DNA of 64,000 nt from contig JAHDVF020000726.1 of NCBI GenBank assembly GCA_022606425.2, positions 124,001-188,000 on the forward strand, given 5' to 3'. This document shows, piece by piece, positions 52,965-63,123 of the stretch (positions are counted from its first letter, which is position 1; each line of letters begins with the position of its first letter). Both the position numbers and the translations under genes were made by a program. Source of the DNA: Lepidostoma basale (taxonomy: Eukaryota; Arthropoda; Insecta; Trichoptera; Lepidostomatidae). The notes beneath the pieces are model-generated. The model worked only from the letters and a program-made list of their open reading frames with translations, ran no database searches and was not told the origin of the DNA.

Positions 52965-53513
52965 AATAAACCATCACGCCGTTACCCCGCAGAGGTATGC
53001 AGAGATAATGGACCGCCACACAACTCTATCCTGACACACTCTCTAGCTTCCTCCACATTCATACAACGAGTCATACACGCTCGTCGATTCCTCCGACTTC
53101 TTACATGACCAACATTAAAATTTGATTAATTCGCTTATGCCATGTTTTCCTCGGTCTACCTAGATTCCGTATTCCATTTACACCGTTAACGAATACTTTA
53201 TTAACCATTATTTCTCCATCTCCATAATACATTCTTCCGATCTACATTCCTTTCTAATAGCAGAATTTGAGATTCTGTAATACATCGTTCTACCACACAT
53301 ACGTCGTAAGGACCTCATTTTTACCGCATTTATTTTGCTCTCATCCTTCTTCTGCCAGTTCCAGCTTCGCTTCCATTCATTAGGATAGTGACGTCGAAAG
53401 AAGGGTTGGTGCGGGTAACAAAGAGAATGGAACTTTAAAAATAGGTATTGGAAACAAGAATTTATCAATGAAAGCGAAAATGGCCGTTCACAATGGAGTT
53501 CTGGTACCAACAC
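52965..53513. mobile_element. LINE-A (TTTG-tail subfamily) with contiguous 5' inversion
   Basis: 52965-53383 is minus-strand 3' end and coding back to GSEAW. 53388-53513 is plus-strand coding for ERRVGAGNKENGTLKIGIGN and AVHNGVLVPT. In an unbroken LINE-A these two stretches adjoin with only a few bases between, so the copy is a clean 5' inversion. Confidence 0.82.
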
Positions 53514-53614
53514 ATATACATACATAGACACAAAAATACTGAAAGAAGTATGGTTTGTTGTTGTTGTGGTTTTATATATGCAATTCAATCGCTGTTTGTT
53601 ACTATAATAAATAA

Positions 53615-53775
53615 ATATTATCTAGAAGTTTTATTATATTTTATGGGAACGACATGTTTCGCCCTTCTTAGGCATTATAAATTGTTTGATACATTTGATA
53701 ATGTCTTAGAAGGGCGAAACATTTCAATCCCATAAAATATAATAAAACTTCTAAAAAACTGACGTTTTCATTGGT
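53615..53775. repeat. PAL-1 palindrome, best copy
   Basis: AGAAGTTTTATTATATTTTA (53622-53641) returns inverted at about 53737-53756. Inner arms CGCCCTTCTTAGGCATTAT / ATAATGTCTTAGAAGGGCG flank a 19-base centre, and both arms carry CGAAACAT. Confidence 0.7.
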
Positions 53776-53779
53776 ATTA

Positions 53780-54205
53780 AGTTTTATATTTATAGATAAA
53801 ATTTGGAGCAGAATCTGGCCTCGTTGCGTTGCTTGGTGACCCCTGATTTAAGCAATTATGGCCGATTTACCGGTACACCGTAGCTTTCAGGGGTGGGAAA
53901 CAAGCCGACCACGCAATAAAGTGCCTTTGTAATTGCGCACTTCTTTTCTGGGTTTACTGGTGTCCACAGTCCAGGAATTTCTATTAGTATGCTGTTTGTT
54001 GATAAAGGAAATCTCACTCCCGATCCGACGTGACGTTTGGCTGGAGTATTTGCCCGCTCTGTAAATATTATTCGTCAAACATGCCCCAATGGCACAATGG
54101 AGCCGGCGACGGCACAAAACACAACTCGAAACACTTGAATTGAGTTTGTTAATACTCAAATACGCCAACGGCAGTTGGAATGAAATTTATATAATACTTG
54201 AGATA
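53780..54205. other. unassigned, less AT-rich
   Basis: 53805-54170 has near-even base composition and a 93-codon minus frame without a recognised domain. It could be single-copy host sequence. Confidence 0.35.
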
Positions 54206-54207
54206 TA

Positions 54208-54262
54208 ATAATAAGGCAACGTGAGGAGTCGGAGAAATCGACGTGAGGAATGACACGATGCA
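54208..54262 (+). mobile_element. LINE-A fragment
   Basis: CGTGAGGAGTCGGAGAAATC (VRSRRNR) to ATGACACGATGCATG. Confidence 0.6.
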
Positions 54263-54279
54263 TGTTGACACATTACTTT

Positions 54280-54930
54280 AGATTAATCAGGGGATATTTC
54301 GAGAACTCGGCCGTGCTGGAGGACGTTAGTATTTTTGTCTCACAGACAGCACAGATTGTTTTACCTACCGGCCGCCAGAACGAATCTGCCTCTGGTGATA
54401 CCGGTGGGAAGAGCAATTAGTCTGCTGAACGCGGTATCCTCGGAGATCGACGACTTTTATATTAGTGAAGGTACGTTTAGATGACAAATACTCTCTCTCG
54501 AGGATTAATTGTATCTCAATAGAGACGAAGATGCAAATTGGAAACAGAATATGGAGGTCGAGGTGTTTACAGGACTTATGACCTGTCATTGGTTGGGTTA
54601 AGCGCACGCTTTATGTAATACAACTTACGATCACCATATGTGACAAATTTTTGGAAGTTGTATATATGTTAATCTGCAACACCAAACTTCACATGTTAGT
54701 TTCAATCTACACACTAGCGCCATCTATGAAGATTGGAATTTAAGCATTAAGCAGAAGATCTTTTTTATTAACGCAATGTGAAAGGCTATCGCCATTGACA
54801 TATTGCTAGATAACGTCTGGAGATGTCACTCCAATTTATATGCTATAACTTGGACTAGTTTTTGTTTTTACAACATTTTGAACTTCGTCTCTATTGAGAT
54901 ACAACTCTCTCTCGACTTTAGAAAGTATCA
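54280..54930 (+). mobile_element. LINE-F 3' fragment split by TIR-1
   Basis: 54280-54501 matches 37610-37850. 54904-54930 resumes at CTCTCTCTCGACTTTAGAAAG. Coding is broken. Confidence 0.75.
54502..54903. mobile_element. TIR-1 element, longer copy, inserted in LINE-F
   Basis: Inverted ends TTGTATCTCAATAGAGACGA / TCGTCTCTATTGAGATACAA. Flanked by ACTCTCTCTCGA (54490-54501, 54904-54915); part of that repeat may be CT slippage. The last seven bases of the right end are missing compared with 31312-31587. Confidence 0.75.
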
Positions 54931-55265
54931 AGAATGAATGAATGAAGAAATAATGGTAAAGAAAGTACTCGTATATGCCAACGATGTAAACGGAACTCGA
55001 AATAGAGAAAGCCGGAGGAAAACGTGGCACTATCAAATAAATCAAAAATTGAATGTCGGCCACGTCAGGGGTCGGAGAAATCTTCGTGCGTGCAAGACAC
55101 GATACATGCAAGTTAAGGAATCGAGAGAATTGTGCATCGCTCAACATTCATACATCGTATCATGCACGCGCGTCAATTTCTCAGACTCCTCACGTGGCCG
55201 ACATTCAATATTTGATTTATTTGATCGTGCCATGTTTATCTCGGTCTTCCTCTATTTCTTGTTTG
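54925..55265. mobile_element. LINE-A inverted pair (large palindrome)
   Basis: 54930-55139 is plus-strand LINE-A (NEEIMVKKVLVYANDVNGTR to RYMQVKESRELC). 55140-55262 is the same region on the minus strand. The arms share about 120 bases and meet at 55139/55140 with almost no spacer. No TTAG tail on either arm. Confidence 0.75.
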
Positions 55266-55391
55266 ATTATATTTCATGTTAATCAATACAAATGAAAACG
55301 TCTGTTTTGAAGAATATAATTATATTTTGTTCATTTTAATTATATGTTTTGCCATTCGTCATTATTTGATATTTGTTTATTTGGAATTCAT

Positions 55392-55752
55392 GTTTTTCTT
55401 CTTCTTTTTTTTCTTCCTTGTTGTAGACCTATGTGGTCTGTTCTCCAGAGTGTTGCTCCTCCTGTGAGGAAAATTCCCAGCTGTCCTTCCATATTTTAGG
55501 AGGTCTTCCACGAGGACGAGTCCCATGAGGCTGATTATGCAACGCAATATAGGGGAGTCTGGTGGTGTCCATTCTTTGAACATGCCCGTATCAGTCCCTT
55601 TTTAGGTGTCTGCTCCATTTTATAATATCCTCAACCTCACATATCTCTCTTATTCTGGTGTTCCTCACGCGATCTCCTAGCGTCTTGCCTGCTATCGTCC
55701 TCAGTGTCTTCATATCGGAAGTCCTCAAAACAATCCTTACCTTGTCTGTTTA
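55392..55752 (-). mobile_element. LINE-E 3' end, (GAA)n-type tail
   Basis: Broken minus frame: LRTSDMKTLRTIAGKTLGDR, VRNTRIREICEVEDI, QRMDTTRLPYIALHNQ-like, RPRGRPPK and RWKDSWE. Tail of TTC/GAA repeats at 55392. Confidence 0.78.
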
Positions 55753-55754
55753 TA

Positions 55755-56160
55755 ATAATGACATATTTATTCATTCTGAAATATCAAGTCGATCGGGATA
55801 TATCACCCTCTAACTAAATTCCAGTAAATACTTGGAATACCACAATATATCAAATTATATCTTTGTCGAGAGTATATATGTTAAATAAATTCATTCAACA
55901 TCAAACGCACGTATAAAGGTGAACGAGCTGCCAAACGCACGTATAACGTGATACGTTCTCGCTGACATTACTAAGTAAACCACATATTAATATTGATATT
56001 TTATCCTAGTACTTACTTCAAGTACACATGCTTCTATCTCATCATTCAATATGATTGATTCTACCATTGACATAGACGTTGTGTTATTTTGTAACTAAAT
56101 TGACATCACGTTTCCTTGTAAAGGTAGGCGAAATGGATAGATCGCCATACTGTTTTTATT
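55755..56160. other. no gene recognised
   Basis: Contains an imperfect 20-base direct repeat (CCAAACGCACGTATAACGTG near 55930 and a copy near 55903). Confidence 0.4.
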
Positions 56161-56164
56161 CTGA

Positions 56165-56612
56165 CATACTTCTTCCTCAGCCTATTCTCGTCCACTACTG
56201 GACAAAGACCTCCTCCATTCGCTTCCATGTCACTCTGTCTTGTGCAGACTGCATCCAGATTATTCCAACGTGTCTGTTAAGATCATCCTTCCACCGTAGT
56301 TGCGGTCGCCCTGCACATCTTTTTGCCGTCCACGGTCTCCAAGTCAGCAGTCTTCTTATCCATTTTTCACCTGAGCTTCTTCATTTTAGAGTCGCCACCC
56401 GGTGGATGATGTCAGTGACCTTTGTTTTTCTCTCATTGTATCGTTTCTGACTCTGTTTCTTAGGCTTATTCCTAACATGGCTCTTTCCATGGCTCTTTGG
56501 GTCACTCGTAGTTTCTCGGCACTTTGTTTGGACATTGTAACAGTTTCAAGACCATAAGTACCAACTGGCAGAATGCAGGCTTCATAGACTTTTCGTTTCA
56601 GGTTGATCATTT
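56165..56612 (-). mobile_element. LINE-C 3' end
   Basis: Encodes INLKRKVYEACILPVGTYGL, KLRVTQRAMERAMLGISLRN and, after a frame break, WRPWTAKRCAGRPQLRW with a GAAG tail. Confidence 0.82.
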
Positions 56613-56624
56613 AATACATGGGAA

Positions 56625-57205
56625 AAATTAGCAATGCAGAAACAATGGTAAAAAAATTTACATGTTAACGACGTAAACAGATCTAGATATAGAGGAAGAG
56701 TGAGGAAAACGTAGCCTGATCAAATCAATTATATATAAAATGTCGGCCACGTGAGGAGTTGGGTAATTAGCAGGAAAACCGAACGACGAAATAAGGAAGA
56801 AATGTAAGACAGATGATTGCATCATAAGTAAAATTAAAAAAGGATTCCTAAGATAGTTTGGTCATATTGAACGAATGGACATAGGACATAGAAGATTTCC
56901 ACCGATTAGCCAAAGCTGTTATAGGCGAACGGCGCCTTTCGTCAGCTTCGCTTCGCTTGGACAATCGGTACGAATGGACAATCATGGTGTGAGCGGAAAG
57001 ATAAGCCGTGGAAGACCAAGGAAATTATGGCATGACCAAATTAAACAAATACTTAGAGGCGACCAAATTCGAAGTCGGAAAGATCGACGAGCGTGCATGT
57101 TACGCTGTATGAATTTAGAGATTCTCGAGAGTTATGTCAGGACAGAGCAGTTTGACTGGCCATCTTCTCTGCCTACCCCTCTGGGGAAAATGTGTGATGA
57201 TTTGT
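56625..57205 (+). mobile_element. two adjacent LINE-A pieces
   Basis: 56625-56777 is MVKKFTC.. to VGHVRSW. 56778-57205 restarts upstream at KPNDEIRKKCKTDDCIISKI and ends near GGGGAAAATGTGTGATG with an eroded tail. The second piece has an extra GC-rich segment at about 56905-56970 that other copies lack. Confidence 0.75.
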
Positions 57206-57215
57206 TAGTTATTCT

Positions 57216-57417
57216 TCTTATTTTGGTGCCATGTCAGGTCCCCCCAACATTGGCGATCACTGCAGCGAAGGCATCTTTATCCTGCGCACCTTGATACAGG
57301 TTTTTAACTCTGGTCATTTCAGTCCATTCATTTATGTTCCGTAGTCAGGAATACTGCCTTCTACCAACACCCCGACGTCGCTCTATTTTATCCATTAATA
57401 TCAGTCGAAAAAGGTTA
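57216..57417 (-). mobile_element. LINE-B 3' end
   Basis: Reads TFFD.LMDKI..RRGVGRRQY-type coding, then ARTRVKN..QGAQDKDAFAAV and IANVGGT, with a TTCTTCTTA tail. Confidence 0.7.
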
Positions 57418-57487
57418 GTTAATTAGTTTAATCGAATTTTCACAGCATTGATAATGCTTTAGCAACCGAGTGGTGGTTTGGGAGGCA

Positions 57488-57740
57488 GACGACCTTCGTG
57501 GCCGAGTGGTGAATGCTTTAACTACCACCCCGAAGGCCCCAGGTTCGATTCCCGGCGATGGCAGAGTGATTGTCACACAGTATTTGGTCTGGTGCATAAT
57601 TCACGTGACAATAAACTGGCCATAGATTAGCTACCTATCACATGTCACGGGAATCAATATGACTTACCCTATACATCGATTTGGCTCGCGCTGTAATGAT
57701 GTATAGAGTGATTTAACAAAATGATTATAATAATAATAGA
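57488..57740 (+). repeat. SINE-1, full length
   Basis: A box TGGCCGAGTGG, B box GGTTCGATTCC, body and a hairpin TATACATC/GATGTATA (57670-57705), where both strands changed together relative to 42672-42707. Confidence 0.9.
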
Positions 57741-57744
57741 ACAC

Positions 57745-58175
57745 ATATATGCCGATCTAAAAGATTTGGATGCAAGCCTGAATACGATCCAATTCATTTG
57801 TCATAATAATGAGTAATTTGGTAAGATAGTTTCATATTTTTTTTATTTCAACGACATTGAATGCAGTGGTAAGGTGTGGGACATAACCATTACATAAGTA
57901 AGACAATGTTAAGCCGTGTATCTGTTACGTAATTGTTGGGTGTGGATCAGTGCTTTTTGGGTTTGTTTTATGTACACGATTATGTTTGCCTGACCTATAT
58001 ACACACTCACTGCCTTCACCCTACATTCCAATATTCTGTACTTCTAATATGACTCGCGTATTATTATTTGTGCACAATAAAATCCATCACACAACAACAA
58101 CAACACCATAGAAGGTTCCCACCAAAAGTTTCAATCATAGGGATTGGATTGCAGCAAAGTTTAATATTTACTAGT
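57745..58175. other. no gene; SINE-2 remnant at 57755-57835
   Basis: TTTGGATGCAAGCCTG...CATAATAATGAGTAATTT resembles the SINE-2 B-box region and body. The rest is unassigned. Confidence 0.45.
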
Positions 58176-58177
58176 TC

Positions 58178-58287
58178 TATGAATGTGGAGGAACAAGAAA
58201 GGTATACCAGGACAGAACGGTATGGCAGTCCATCCTCTCTGCCTACCCCTCCGGAGAAACGACGTGATGGTTAGATAGATAGAAAAC
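58178..58287 (+). mobile_element. LINE-A 3' end, TTAGA-type tail
   Basis: MNVEEQERYTRTERYGSPSS (shifted frame) to CGACGTGATGGTTAGATAGATAG. Confidence 0.75.
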
Positions 58288-58349
58288 CCTATCAAAGTGA
58301 ATTGTTCGGTATCGGCTTCAAAAAAACAATTTATAGCTATGGATGAATT

Positions 58350-58450
58350 TGCAATAAAACAATATTAGGAAAGCAGGGGGTTTACACAATACAGAAAAAG
58401 TCAGTAAGGGGTCTACGGGACAAAAAAGTTTGGGAATTTCTGCTCTAGAG
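58350..58450. mobile_element. hAT-type MITE, one end only
   Basis: GGGTCTACGGGACAAAAAAG then TTTGGGAATTTCTGCTCTAG, the inward end of a hAT MITE of the 34523 type. The other end was not found. Confidence 0.5.
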
Positions 58451-59267
58451 TCGCTCCAGAGAGAAGATGACGAAGAATTGGGTTAAAATAACCGGTTGAA
58501 TACAGAAATGTGGAAAGTAGCGTGAAACTATCACAATAAAGGTGTCAAGTGGCATCCCAAGAACTAGTACTAGGTAAATAAAGTTCCAATAAACCCCCAA
58601 TTTTATTTAAAATTCATGTGGACCCCTTGCAGGTCGGAATCGAACCCAGGGGGTCGATATACTCGTAGATCATTTTGCTCTACGGAAGCTCGCTACAGAG
58701 AGAAACCGGTTTGCGCTACTTACTTAAATAAAGTGATTTATACTTAGTGAAAAAGTGTTTAATTATATTTGCTAATTCATATTAAGTTTCATTATGTGAT
58801 ACTTTTTCATTAAACAAGTAAATGACAAAAACTATAAAATGTATCATATTATTTTTTACTTAAGGGGTTACACTATCCTGGAGCTCGGAAAAATAGGAAT
58901 AAAAATAAACTTTTTTTTTAACACAGCCATTAAACTTAGTAAAATAATCTTTATTTTATACATTTACATAGACATAAACAATTTACAAAATTAAATTTTA
59001 AAGAAAAAAAATGGCGAAGATACTAACCGATATGTAGAGCCCTGTTTTGAAAATCTTTGCTGATGGTGTTATATGATTTCTTTATAATGCATTATCCGAA
59101 ATCAAAAAAACAAATTGTTTATTATTAAGAATTGTAAAAGCTATCGAGTGACGTAGGAATGTGGAATTGATTTGTTTTTTTGTAGAAATGGCAGCTGTTT
59201 GAAAAAAAAATCTAATTTTATTAAAATTTGGAGTTTAAAATATATAAAAATAAAAATAAATAATAAT

Positions 59268-60273
59268 AACTAACCATCACGCCGTCTCCCCGAAGGGATA
59301 GGCAGAAAGAATAGACTGCCACACTTTTCTTTCCTGACATATTTCTCTCGCTTCCTCAACATTCATACATCGTGTCATGCACGCGCGTCGATTGCTCTGA
59401 CTCCTCACGTGGCCGACATTCAATATTTGATTTATTTGATCGTGCCACGTTTTTCTCGGTCTTCCTCTATTTCTGGTTCCATTTACATCGTTAACATATA
59501 ATTTTTTTACCATTCTTTCTTCATTCATTCTTTCCATATGTCCAAACGATCTTAATGATCCTTTCATTATTTTGTTCATAACACCATCTTCTTCTTCTTC
59601 TTCTTCAGTCCGTATTGACCGTCCACTCCTGGACGTAAGCCTCCTCTCGCATTTTCCATTCTCTTCTATTCTGAGCGATCCGCATCCAGGCACTTCCCGC
59701 ACTTCTCCGGATATCGTCGCGCCAACGCAACTGTGGGCGCCCAACTCCACGCTTTGCCGTCCTTGGCCACCAGCACAGCAGTCGCCTAGTCCACTTTTCT
59801 TCTGGATCGCGAGCAACATGTCCCGCCTATCGCCACTTGAGGGTTGCGGCCATCTTGACAACATCGGAAACCTTTGTCCTGACTCTTATGTCCTCATTTC
59901 TGAGTCTGTCCCGTAAACTGATACCCAACATGGCTCTCTCCATTGCTCTCTGAGTGACTCTTAGCTTGTTGGCACTTTTTTGTGACATTGTGACTGTCTC
60001 AATACCATAAGTGAACACTGGCAGGACACAGGCATTGAACACTCTCCTTTTCAGGTTGATGGGTATTTTCGGATTTTTCAAAATGTGACCAAGATTTTTG
60101 AATGCTGCCCAGCTTAGTCCGACTCTTCTATTCAGGTCTGCTGTCTGGTTATCTCGCCCAAGCTGTATTTTGTGACCCAAATAAATGTATTCACTGACAG
60201 ATTCAATGCTGGCATTGTCCAATACGATTTGTGCTGGTTGTGACGTCATCAACACGTCATAACACCATCATTC
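59268..60273 (-). mobile_element. LINE-A 3' fragment split by LINE-C
   Basis: 59268-59588 is LINE-A 3' end (CTAAC tail, KLYVNDVNGTRNRGRPRKTW, LNVGHVRSQSNRRAC, ICQERKVWQSILSAYPFGET). Only a few LINE-A bases (ATTC) follow the insert at 60270, so the break was near its 5' end. Confidence 0.85.
59589..60256 (-). mobile_element. LINE-C 3' copy with 13-base target duplication
   Basis: TCATAACACCATC at 59576-59588 and 60257-60269. The frame 60255-59827 is open for 142 codons: SVSEYIYLGHKIQLGRDNQT, GLSWAAFKNLGHILKNPKIP, VFNACVLPVFTYGIETVTMS and RVTQRAMERAMLGISLRDRL. After one frameshift come GRPQLRWRDDI and WKMREEAYVQEWT, then (GAA)n. It is the youngest-looking LINE-C copy and is inserted in LINE-A. 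Confidence 0.93.
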
Positions 60274-60837
60274 ATTAAAATTTATAACTTTTGAATATGA
60301 CACCCAATCAAAAAAACCTACGTCACATTGTAGATAATATTATAGAAAATAACTGTTCTTAATTTAAACCAAATCGGGTATGAAGATCGGGAGATATCTT
60401 GTACACCGTTTTGAAAAAAGTAATTTCGAGAAAAACGCAATAAAAAAAAAGTATGACGTAAGCGTCTTTAAATAAAATATTTTTTTAAATTACGTTTATT
60501 CTGCAATTTCTGAACCGAATATGAGGTCTTCTATTGTTGATGAGATATCCTCTGATTCCTTTTGATCTCCTCTGAATTTTTGAAAATTTAAGGGTGGTAT
60601 AACCCCTTAATTTGATTAATATATTGGAAATGCTGTCAAGTCTTGTGAAGTATTGAGGGATATTGTTATTACAGGTAATTCGATAGTGCTACTCTCATTA
60701 ATGGATCATACTGTGTTCTCTATAGAGTATGACAATGTTGCTTTATGCGCATCATCTCGGAAAACATCATTATATCTGACGCAAACAAGAAGTTAACGTT
60801 GCTCCACAATATCTTGTATATAAGCAAATAAAATAAA

Positions 60838-61126
60838 TCTTCTTCTTCTTCTTCCTTATTGTATTGTACCTATGTGGTTTATTCACCATAGTATTGCTCC
60901 TCCTGTGAGGTAGACTCCCAACTGTCCTTCCATCTTTTAGGAGGTCTTCCACGAGGACGAGTCCCATGAGACTGGTTATGTAGTGTTATATAGGGGAGTC
61001 TGGTGGTGTCCATTATTTGAACATGACTGTACCAGTCCCTTTTCCGCTGTCTGCTCCATCTTATAATATCCTCAACCTTACATATCTCTCTTATTCTAGT
61101 GTTCCTCACGCGATCTCTTAGTGTAC
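60838..61126 (-). mobile_element. LINE-E 3' end, (GAA)n tail
   Basis: Open over most of its length: TLRDRVRNTRIREICKVEDI, RWSRQRKRDWYSHVQIMDTT, PYITLHNQSHGTRPRGRPPK and RWKDSWESTSQEEQYYGE, then a GAAGAAGAAG tail. Confidence 0.85.
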
Positions 61127-61208
61127 GTATAAAATAAATAGTTATAAAATAATTTAAATAACTTTTGAAAAGCATTGTATTAAAAAAAGCTTTATTGCAT
61201 TCTTCACA

Positions 61209-61243
61209 AACGTGTTTCGGATGGTAGTCATCCTTCTTCATTA
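61209..61243 (-). ncRNA. hammerhead-like motif
   Basis: AATGAAGAA, stem GGATG/CATCC with loop ACTAC, GAAACACGTT. Strong stem, weak CTGATGA strand. It sits next to LINE-E. Confidence 0.35.
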
Positions 61244-61274
61244 TTGTTGAGAAGCGCGTGAAGCATATTTATAT

Positions 61275-61345
61275 TTTTAGATTCGAAACAAGTCTTAAAG
61301 TACCCTTGAGGTGATTACTTCACAAAAACGGCGCTTTAAAAAATT
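61275..61345 (+). mobile_element. L2-like LINE 3' terminus
   Basis: Hairpin 61299-61334 with intact inner stem GTGA/TCAC and weakened outer stem. No coding part. Confidence 0.7.
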
Positions 61346-61369
61346 TCATATTCTTATAATATTAAGCGC

Positions 61370-61578
61370 GTGGATGATCACGTGCGCACTGTATGACGAT
61401 CGGCGAAGGAACGAAAACGGGAATGCAGGGCCAACGAAGTGGCAAAGGGGATAAACCTCTTTGGATGCAATTATAGCGAATTCGTGAATACCCTTATGAT
61501 AAGAGCAAACAAAGATATAACTGTCATAATACAGACCACGTGGTTTTTTGTATATTTCTTCCTATATTATTTTTTCCG
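61370..61578. other. unassigned, less AT-rich stretch
   Basis: 61375-61500 shows codon-like sequence (AWMITCALYDDRRRNENG...) with stops. No family recognised. Confidence 0.3.
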
Positions 61579-61650
61579 CCTTTACTTCGATCTGGCTAAC
61601 GCTGTATTGATGTAAAGAGCTATTTAACAAAATAATAATAATAATATCCG
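61579..61650 (+). repeat. SINE-1 3' end
   Basis: TTTACTTC/GATGTAAA hairpin with one mismatch, AGAGCTATTTAACAAAA and (AAT)n tail. Confidence 0.75.
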
Positions 61651-61659
61651 GAATTTTCC

Positions 61660-61800
61660 CCACTTCTTCTTCTTCTGGTGCCGTGCCGAGTCCCTCCAAC
61701 GTTGGCGATAACTGCAGCAAAGGCACCTCTGTCCTCCGCCACTTGGAAGAGGTTCTCAACTCCACTCATTCCTCTTCATTCTCTTATATTTCGCAGTCAG
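61660..61800 (-). mobile_element. LINE-B 3' end, (GAA)n tail
   Basis: Reads ..EW.GVENLFQVAEDRGAFAAV, IANVGGTR and then (GAA)n. Confidence 0.72.
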
Positions 61801-61804
61801 GACA

Positions 61805-62275
61805 ATGTTTGCGAATCTCCTCTGTGAAAATGTTTCAGTTCTAATTCTTGATTTAAGATTTCAAATTCAATATTCCATTTTAGACAAGTAAACGCCATCT
61901 ATTTTGGATGGTAGACATCTGTGTTCTAAACATTGATTGATGGATCAGAACTAATTATAATCTATTACGTTTAAGCAAATTAGCAAAATTATGTACACCT
62001 GCGTAGTTAATCAGTTCTGTAATATGAACCCCGTTAACAAATTCAAGGTTGATAGTGTAATACCATTTATTAATCACAATAGATTTATTGTACCGATGAA
62101 TAGATGTTAAATGAAGATGGCGACATAAGTGGGATCCCCAAAATAAATCCGCTATATATCGTAATATCATAGATAAAATGCAAAATGGATTAAAACATTT
62201 GTATTTTTTTTTTTTTTAATTATTTAATAAAATTATAAAAAATTACAGGAACATTTTACAACTTATAAAACAATA
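61805..62275. other. no gene; one repeated block
   Basis: AAGGTTGATAGTGTAATACC at about 62044 recurs at about 62357, and the AAACGCCATCTA block at 61890 recurs inverted near 62393. These are remnants of an unidentified repeat. Confidence 0.45.
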
Positions 62276-62278
62276 TTT

Positions 62279-62352
62279 TACTAACTAACTAACTAACTAA
62301 CCATCACGCCGTCTCCCCGAAAAGGTAGGCAGAAAGAATGGACTGTCACATC
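62279..62352 (-). repeat. SINE-3 or LINE-A 3' terminus, very short
   Basis: Five CTAA units and 60 bases of terminus. GACTGTCACA is the SINE-3 variant. Confidence 0.65.
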
Positions 62353-62569
62353 TTTAAGGTTGATAGTGTAATACCATTTATTAATTTAAACTAGATGGCG
62401 TTTACTTGTCACAATTAATTAAAAATATAAAAATCGCAAATGAAAAAAACAACAAAAACATTAAATATCGGTACTTAGAACATATTGAAAGCATTTTCGA
62501 CGAAAGATCGCAAGATTTAAATCCTCTATAAAAAAACACCTTTCTCTTATCTCTCTATATGATGATGAT

Positions 62570-62940
62570 GATTTATATAGCGCCATTTTTGTGAGAGATT
62601 CACTTCAAGAGCGCTCAACGTCCGGAAAGCTTCTCTTAAAAAAGTTTAAAGAGAGCATCTGAACACTCCTTCGTCGTCTTGATTGCGAATATTGTAGGGC
62701 AGCCTGTTCCACGCCGTCGGTCCCGCGATGCCAAAAGCGCGATCTGCGAAGTTTGAAGCTCCTTGGCGCCGCGGGACGAGAAGTTTGTGTGTTGCTTCTT
62801 CCTTCGAGGATCGTTGAGTTGACTGCCGAGGGTTCAAATCTGTCAGCTTGCAAAGTTCTGTGAGGTAGTGGGGCGCTCGTCCATGTAAGGTCTTGTGAAC
62901 CTTTCAAGTCAGGGTCCCCGGAGTCGGAATCTGTCACGAC
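62570..62940 (-). mobile_element. L2-like LINE 3' end
   Basis: Minus frame with LLVPRRQGASNFADRAFGIA and GPTAWNRLPYNIRNQ, then the hairpin 62579-62615. FADRAF..AGP.AWN.LP is the family C-terminus. A GATGATGATGAT run follows. Confidence 0.82.
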
Positions 62941-63123
62941 CTCTTGTCAAATAGTCATATATTTCATAACTATATGCTGCATTTTTAGTTAGATATGCAG
63001 GCACCATATAACTCTTAATTTTATAAACAAAGTGTTGTAAAGAACTAGCTTATTTGTTTAACATTGTTGAAATCCTATTATATCTACCCTAACCAAGCAT
63101 AGCTCTCATTCCTTTATTTTGTA

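Larger units (their letters stand above)
58864..60606. mobile_element. TTAA-flanked TIR element carrying a LINE-A/LINE-C insertion
   Basis: Ends GGGGTTACACTATCC and (inverted) GGGGTTATACCACCC, flanked by TTAA at 58860-58863 and 60607-60610. Without the LINE insert the element is about 740 bases and non-coding. GGGG ends with TTAA suggest Kolobok rather than piggyBac. TA-using groups are not excluded. Confidence 0.65.

Noticed and set aside
53887..54168. 93-codon minus-strand frame as a host exon
   Set aside because: No domain, no convincing splice sites, and I cannot support conservation from sequence alone.
62555..62575. CRISPR-like or satellite array at the GATGATGATG run
   Set aside because: A simple microsatellite. 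No spaced repeats of CRISPR type occur anywhere in the window.
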